From: Calliopum simillimum
Taxonomy: Eukaryota > Arthropoda > Insecta > Diptera > Lauxaniidae
DNA length: 64,000 bases
Assembly: GCA_951812925.1 (NCBI GenBank)
Contig: OX638369.1
Location: forward strand, 44,511,061-44,575,060
Reading direction: 5' to 3'
Positions within the stretch are counted from its first letter, which is position 1. Each line of letters begins with the position of its first letter. Positions 58,825 through 64,000 of the stretch are shown in pieces. A program made the translations under genes and the position numbers. The notes beneath the pieces were generated by a model that was not told where the DNA came from, ran no database searches, and saw nothing but the letters and a program-made list of their open reading frames with translations.

Positions 58825-59772
58825 CTTTTTTTAATGGGCAAAAAAAGCAAATAGAAAAAAAAATTTAAAAAATCAATTAGATTGAAGTTAACCATATTAG
58901 CCTGATCTTCGTTTTCGTCTGTCATTTTCCAAGTGTTTTGCAATTTATTGTGAATGTACTTTTTTATGATTTTGAATGGTTAATTTCTCGTTATAAATCA
59001 ATTTACAAAAACAGCATCATTTGAGAAAGAAAGAACCCGGTATTTTTTTATTTTGGGTAAAACAAGACCATAATGCCAAAATAAAACAACACGATAAGTA
59101 AAACGAATCCATAAATGAATCGAAAACGACAAATGACAACGATAATCAGAATATGTTTATATGAAAGTAGGAACTAATGTGCTCTTTTTGCAATTTTTGT
59201 TCTCTAAACTGCAGACAATTTGTTATTATTCAAGATACAACATGTCAACGAAAATTAAACGAAAATTTTAATGAAGTTGGACGTTGAAATTTGCCAAAAA
59301 AAAAAAATCACTACATGTAGGTGTGTTGAGTAGTAAAAAAAAGAAATTGCAAATTTTTATTATAAAATTTCATGATTTATTTCAAATTTTTTAAATTATC
59401 TTGTAAATTATAAAAATACAAATTTTCGTTTAGTTTTTGTTGGAATTTCAAAATTGCAAAAAGAAGTATACAAATTTTTAAGTAGTGAATAAATTGAAAC
59501 ATTTAATTGCTTCTGCAGTTTAATTAAATTAGTTAAAATTAGGTAATCTGTTAATGTTTTAATAATAAAAATTAATCAATTAATTTGTATTTAAGATATT
59601 TTAAAGAAAATGGAATATTTAAATGCAATCAAATTTGTTTGTCTTTTAATTTTAGCAAATTCTTTTGCAATTCATAATTCTCTTTTTGTTTAAGGTCAAT
59701 CTCTCTTTCTTAAACTTGTCTAAGTTCAGCTCAATAATAATTATTATTTCTAAATCTATGGTATGAACTCAC
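58825..59772. other. BuGZ intron, 948 nt
   Basis: AT-rich; no extra exon supported. A minus-strand peptide MTDENEDQANMV near 58885-58925 was considered but lacks acceptor support. Confidence 0.5.
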
Positions 59773-60190
59773 TTCCTGTGCTTTTGAGATGGCAGCTGCT
59801 GCAGCAGCAGCATTGCTGTTTGATGTATTATTTGCAACTGATGTAGCTGTCGTCGTCGTCGTGTGCGTATTATTGGCAACAGATGATGAAGTCGAAGGCG
59901 TGCTGGAATTTACATATGTTGTTGCTTTTGTAGTACTACCCGCACCCATTGATGTATTGGCTCCTGTCGGCCCTAAACTCGTTGAAGAAGTGTTAAATTT
60001 CATTTGGTATTTGGGCTTTCTTGCGCGTAGCTCTTCTAAACTGAGATCCTCTGGTGGATGCATAATTTTTGAGGTGACACCGCTAGCATTTGTTATGACG
60101 GGCGGTTTTGGAGGTTCAGGAGCACTGTTGTTGCTTGTAGTTGTAGAATTGGGATTGTTTGTTGTGGGTGGTGCACTTATTGTGGCATTG
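59773..60190 (-). CDS. BuGZ: BuGZ/ZNF207 homologue, GLEBS-motif exon
   Basis: The exon runs 60190-59773: acceptor TTATTTTGCAG| (60192-60191), donor GAA|GTGAGT (59772-59771). The first base completes a Ser codon from the previous exon. It reads NATISAPPTTNNPNSTTT..., PEPPKPPVITNASG, then KIMHPPEDLSLEELRARKPK and YQMKF. The stretch HPPEDLSLEELRARKPKYQ matches the ZNF207 GLEBS motif (HP.EDISLEERRA..PKYQ), which binds the spindle-checkpoint protein Bub3 at kinetochores; the two Glu residues needed for binding are present. The remainder is Thr/Ser/Asn-rich with an eight- to nine-Ala run. BuGZ protects Bub3 and supports chromosome alignment and microtubule assembly (family knowledge). This motif is the strongest evidence for the gene identity. 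Confidence 0.92.
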
Positions 60191-60258
60191 CTGCAAAATA
60201 AAACATGAAATATTTCTAAACTCAGTAGGACAAATAATTTTATTTTTTTTCTGCTTAC
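60191..60258 (-). other. Short BuGZ intron, 68 nt
   Basis: Donor AG|GTAAGC at 60258-60257, acceptor TTTTGCAG at 60192-60191. A length in the 55-70 nt class typical of fly introns; phases on both sides agree. Confidence 0.85.
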
Positions 60259-60529
60259 CTATACGCAGGAAACGTTGGCTTCTGAGAAGCAGCAGCAGCC
60301 GCTGCATGTGCTGCTGCAGCAGAAGTTGTTGCCGACATGGCTGCTGAAGGGAACATTGGTCGTGGTGGCATAAGATGCGGTGGCAACATTGGTATACCTC
60401 CATGACCCATAAAAGGCATTGGAGCTATAGGTGGCATCATGCTCATGTTCATGTGTCCAAATTGACCCATCATATGTGGTGGCATCATATTCGGCGGCAT
60501 CATCATAGGTGGAGGTGCTGTTAGTGGAA
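60259..60529 (-). CDS. BuGZ: BuGZ/ZNF207 homologue, Pro/Met-rich exon (first exon visible)
   Basis: The acceptor ATTCCAG| ends at 60530, and the exon starts in the middle of a codon (TT of a probable Val), so coding continues from an upstream exon outside the window. It reads PLTAPPPMMMPPNMMPPHMM, GQFGHMNMSMMPPIAPMPFM, GHGGIPMLPPHLMPPRPMF, then an Ala-rich run and SQKPTFPAY, ending AG|GTAAGC. ZNF207 has a comparable Pro/Met-rich region between its two N-terminal C2H2 zinc fingers and the GLEBS motif. The ATG cluster at 60506-60498 is not taken as the start because open, in-family sequence precedes it. Confidence 0.85.
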
Positions 60530-60599
60530 CTGGAATGGAATTTAAGTTGTGTTACTCGTGAATAACGCCTTGATTAATGATGATTGATGAACATTAGTA

Positions 60600-60890
60600 A
60601 TTATTTAATGCGAAAACTATTGAAAGATCACACTAATCTCCGTGCCATCAAAAATAGCATATACAGATTAAGATTAAGGTATCAAAAGATGATCATCTCC
60701 ATGAATGGTGGAGCAAATATCGTCATTAACTCAAAAATCTCAAAATCGAAAGGTGCATTTGTTCAGAACAAAATATGGATTTCATTTTTCAGTCTTACGT
60801 CGATTACCAGACTAAAATACTCACTTATACAAGCAACCAGATACAGAAAGCAAACGAAATCAAGCTAAGTGTAGAGCAAAGGTGTCAGCG
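60600..60890 (+). pseudogene. Degraded RTE-like LINE fragment
   Basis: The plus strand reads MIISMNGGANIVINSKISKS and KGAFVQNKIW, matching IISMDGGAKEDINSRIAKAK / KGAFAQLN*IW of the LINE at 928-1844. It is heavily decayed and in a BuGZ intron. No termini found. Confidence 0.6.
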
Positions 60891-61429
60891 TTTTAAAATC
60901 TTTGAGCCAAGCGCAGTCAGCGCAAAATTTTCGCTTTTACAACAACTTCAAATTCCCCGAAAGACAACATTCATAAAAACTATTTTTTGTTGTTTTTTTT
61001 TTTTTTTTGTGGTTCGTTTACAACAACAATATTTCAACAATTTTTAAAATTTCTGAGGACTACAACACACACGAAAAACTTTTTGTTGTTTTTTTTTAAT
61101 GCGAAACAACAAAAACAATTTTTCATAAATGTTTTGATTCCGCGATAACAACAAAAATTATTTCTGTGATTATTGTACTTCTGCGAAATTTGCAAAATAT
61201 TGAAATATTCTTGTTGTTGTAGGCGAGGCAAAATTGGCTCACTTTTGTTCCACGGTGACACCCTTGGTGTAGAGTGATCGCATAATACACTCTGATGAGG
61301 TAAGCCTGCACAGCACTTCCCTAATTTTCTTATATCGAATTAATATATTGTATCGAAAACAATCACACCAATCGGTTGTTAAATCGGTTATGAATTTTTT
61401 TCGTCGGTGGCTATATTTTGGCCACTCAT
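60891..61429. other. BuGZ upstream intron, low-complexity ACAACA/TTGTTG DNA
   Basis: Repeats of 'acaacaacaa' and 'ttgttgttttttt' occur at 60940-61220. A GC-richer patch at 61215-61315 was not identified. Confidence 0.4.
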
Positions 61430-62830
61430 ATTATTTATTTATTGATTTATGTAATTAAGTCTATGAATAAAAATTCTTACAGACTAGAGAAAGATTAATA
61501 AAATTTAATAAATAAAAGAATCACAATATATTATTTAAAGCAGTCTTTAAAGCATTTTTACTAATATCTCTATAAATATTGATTTTAGCGCTAATATCAT
61601 TAATATAGCTAATAGCTTTTGCTAAAGGAGCATTTGAGGCATAATTAGTGCGCATCATATCCAAATGAAAGGGAACATGATTCCTCAGAGGCCTAGAGGG
61701 AACATTAAAATTAATAAGACTAAGCAAATCTGGACAATCAACTGCTCCAGAAACAATATCATAAACAAATAACACAGAACAAATATTTCTTCTAACATCC
61801 AAGGTCTTCAAGCCCAGCAATAAACACCGAGAATTATACGGCGGCAATTCACTAACAAAATTTAATGATTTTATCGCAAACCTGGTAAAAGATTTTTGGA
61901 CTCTTTCAAGCCTTAACTTATGCGATTGATAGCATGGACTCCAAATAATCGCAGCATATTCTAACCTAGACCTTACCAAACTAACAAATAACGATTTAAA
62001 TGTATAAGGATCACTTAACGCAAGACTATTACGCTTAATAAACGCTAGCATAAGCTTTAGGCACAACATAGTCTAAATGAGAACGAAATGAAAAACTAGA
62101 GTCAAACACAACACCTAAGTCTTTATACTCCGATACGGACACAATGTCAGTACTCGAAATTTTATAAGACGAGGGAAGAAGGCTACTGGACTTGGAAAAC
62201 GACATAGAAACACATTTACGTAGATTTAAAAATAAATTATTATTATTGCACTAAAAAATAGCTTATCCAGATCACTCTGAAATAGAACAATGTCAGCAGG
62301 GTTATTAATTTTCATAAAAATTTTAAGGTCATCTGCATACAATAAATTTACAGTGGTCAAATAGGGACACAACATCATTAATAAAAATAACAAACAATAA
62401 CGGGCCAAGGATACTACCCTGCGGCACACCGGAGGATGCAAAAAACGTAGAAGACTTCATGCCATCAACGGCAACTACACAACGACGGTTGCACAGATAC
62501 GAATTGAGCCACTTCAAAAACGTGGAATGAAAGCCTAGAGATTCACATTTTTTTATCAATAAGGCATGTGAAATCTTATCAAACGCCTTTGAAAAATCCG
62601 TATATACAACATCGACTTGACAACTACTAAGGAACGAAGCAATACAAAATTCACTAAACGAAACTAAATTAGTAATTGTTGATCTTCCCGGCACAAACCC
62701 ATGCTGATAAGGAGAGATCATACTCTTCACAGCAAAAAAAAATCTTGTCTTTGACAATAGACTCAAAGAGTTTTGGAAGATGAATACACTTATTCCCAGA
62801 GCATTGAATATTGACAGAATTAAATACTCG
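61430..62830 (-). pseudogene. jockey/CR1-group LINE, reverse transcriptase and C-terminal part
   Basis: The minus strand encodes reverse transcriptase blocks in order: YQHGFVPGRSTITNLVSF, VDVVYTDFSKAFDKISHAL (first catalytic Asp), ASSGVPQGSILGPLLFVIFI, and the catalytic LLYADDLKIFMKI, which lies in a second frame (62441-62226) after a shift near 62340. A further open frame (62069-61521, 182 codons) gives the C-terminal region: SLVRSRLEYAAIIWSPCYQS, RVQKSFTRFAIKSL, LPPYNSRCLLLGLKTLDVRR. The 5' part (endonuclease, ORF1) is missing; upstream sequence is a minisatellite. It is much better preserved than its relative at 31.7 kb, needing few changes to be open. Confidence 0.85.
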
Positions 62831-62859
62831 TTTTAAAATTGCTTAAATTTTTCTCACAT

Positions 62860-63290
62860 CACAATCGGTAATAGTCAAAAAGTATCGAAAAACGTTTAAA
62901 ATATCAGTAAAAGTCCTAAGGTATCGATAAACATTTAAAATATCAGTAAAAGTTCAAAAGTATCTACAATAAAAACATCTAAATTGTTGGTAAAAGTCCA
63001 AAAGTATCGAAAAACATCTGAAATATCGGTAAAAGGTCAAATAAGTATATCGAAAAACAACTGAAATATCAGTTAATGCGGAAAGTATCGAAAAACATTA
63101 CAATATCGGTAAGAGTCGATAAGTATCGAAAAACATCTAAAATATCGGTAAAAGAACAAAAGTATCGATTAACATCTAAAATATCGGTAAAAGTTCGAAG
63201 TATTGAAAGACATCAAAACTATTGGTAGTGTCGAAAAACATTGATATCGAAGAAATCGGTTAATGTAAAGAATTATCAAAAAATATTTTA
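62860..63290. repeat. Minisatellite, ~36-42-bp unit, about ten copies
   Basis: The unit is approximately 'aagtatcgaaaaacatcta' followed by 'aaatatcggtaaaagtcc'. Copies vary in length and drift at the right end. One copy contains TATCGATA (62922-62929), the DREF-site consensus, and several have TATCGA. It adjoins the truncated 5' side of the LINE. Confidence 0.8.
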
Positions 63291-63507
63291 AATATCAATG
63301 CCCAACGTCAACTGAGTTCAAGGAAACAGGTTTATGCTAGGAAGAGAAAATCAAAACAAAAAAATTTCTCTCACTCCACTTTCTGAACAACCCAACAAAC
63401 AAAACGTTTTAAATTTTTCAATTAAAATTTTGTAAGTCTTAAGTTCATTAATTAAACAACTTCTACACATTTTTATATTTAATTAAATATAAAAAAAAAA
63501 CTTAGAT

Positions 63508-63568
63508 TTACTGAGGATCGAACCAAGTTATGAGTCGACAATCTTATCAACTGACCTAACGTGCCAGT
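63508..63568 (-). ncRNA. tRNA-like unit (Met-type anticodon loop)
   Basis: On the minus strand: A-box-like TAGGTCAGTTG (63558-63548), anticodon-loop region GACTCATAAC (CAT), B-box GGTTCGATCCT (63524-63514), then a T-run (63500-63491). It is similar in plan to the units at 8501 and 8753. A clear acceptor stem is not visible, so it is a tRNA-derived sequence or pseudogene. Confidence 0.5.
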
Positions 63569-63569
63569 T

Positions 63570-64000
63570 ATAATTCAAATGCCTTGTGTTTTACTTAGCT
63601 CAATAAGTCATTGAAAAAATAAAATAAAAAATTTTTCGAAAGTTTGGAAAACGATGAAATATATTGGGTGTACAATAAGGTGCAGCAAAATTCAAAAAAA
63701 AATTAGTGCATCAAAAATTATCATAGATTAAGATCTTAAAACAAAAACTGCATACTTAGTTTTGGTCAAAACCCCCGAAAAGATGGCCCGCCCGGGGCTT
63801 GAATGAAGGTCTAAACGACAAAAATCATTGTTTTTCGCAGTTTTTTTATTTTATCTCAAAAACCACGAAACTATTGGTAGTAATTCTACCTAAATCTTTG
63901 AAAGGAATTAATTTTCTACAATTTTTGTTTTTTTCTCATTGCTCTACAGTGAAGTTTGCCCTATGGAAGTCCCGGAAGAAGTTAAAATTTTTTGATTCAA
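63570..64000. other. Unassigned right edge
   Basis: AT-rich DNA with no supported gene. The BuGZ zinc-finger exons expected upstream on the minus strand are not present here. Confidence 0.45.

Noticed and set aside
58880..58930. Minus-strand MTDENEDQANM peptide as an additional BuGZ exon
   Set aside because: No acceptor with a pyrimidine tract and no conserved content; the adjoining exons join in phase without it.
58432..58943. Three overlapping open frames (one plus, two minus) over the Ala/Gln exon
   Set aside because: Repetitive GCN/CAN codons keep all frames open. Only the frame in phase with the flanking BuGZ exons is accepted.
59789..60208. Plus-strand 139-codon open frame over the BuGZ GLEBS exon
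   Set aside because: It is the antisense of a real exon with low-complexity codons; the minus-strand frame has splice sites, phase agreement and the GLEBS motif.
1..64000. CRISPR arrays, rRNA genes or prokaryotic operons
   Set aside because: No direct-repeat/spacer regularity, no rRNA-like conserved stretches, and the genes have introns; the DNA is eukaryotic.

Overview
The window reads as gene-poor, AT-rich genomic DNA of a higher fly (schizophoran Diptera; tephritid- or muscid-like is my inference). The grounds are two recognisable insect genes, canonical GT-AG introns including one of 68 nt, and a dense load of fly-type transposons (mariner, Tc1-like, piggyBac, hAT, RTE and jockey/CR1-group LINEs). 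Many copies sit in nested or palindromic arrangements. No bacterial, viral or organellar features were seen.

Host genes, both on the minus strand. (1) 7486-7870 is the first coding exon of a Yellow/MRJP-family gene, most likely yellow-b; it is followed by an intron that runs off the left edge. (2) 43539-60529 holds the last five coding exons of the BuGZ/ZNF207 homologue. They encode a Pro/Met-rich segment, the Bub3-binding GLEBS motif, an Ala/Gln-rich segment and the C-terminus. Reading phase is conserved across all four junctions. The zinc-finger 5' exons lie beyond the right edge. From memory, the Drosophila counterparts (CG17914 = yellow-b and CG17912) carry neighbouring gene numbers, which fits the pairing here.

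Layout. 0.7-1.9 kb: a hAT MITE (8-bp target duplication) and a 5'-truncated RTE LINE (13-bp duplication). 3.9-7 kb: hAT-like and mariner wrecks, a TIR MITE and a 0.9-kb foldback. 7.5-7.9 kb: yellow-b exon. 8.25-9.55 kb: a TIR element carrying inverted tRNA-like Pol III box A/B units. 10-19 kb: several foldback elements, including a hAT-like palindrome nested in a second element with five iterated motifs. 19-20 kb: first of three short mariner derivatives. 20-27 kb: an unidentified coding-like relic, a ~135-bp tandem array and a Tc1 relic. 27.9-28.9 kb: an FB-like hairpin of tandem subrepeats. 31.7-33.1 kb: a LINE whose catalytic YADD codon is split by a mariner derivative. 37.9-39.5 kb: a 1.6-kb palindrome with a 9-bp duplication. 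39.9-41.6 kb: a Tc1 relic. 43.5-60.5 kb: BuGZ, whose two ~7.4-kb introns are filled with a piggyBac MITE, a mariner derivative, a 1.5-kb Tc1 palindrome and a Tc1/mariner element with another element nested in it. 61.4-62.8 kb: a jockey/CR1-group LINE. 62.9-63.3 kb: a ~40-bp minisatellite.

The most unusual signals are these. Two ~0.89-kb elements share the same five-motif (+ + + - -) layout at nearly the same spacings but use different motif sequences. Several long perfect-style palindromes could make hairpin RNA, one of them inside the transcribed BuGZ intron. A short mariner derivative keeping only its DNA-binding domain is present three times. A set of tRNA-like Pol III promoter modules sits in repeats. 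All coordinates for repeats were read by eye; boundaries without a stated target duplication are approximate.
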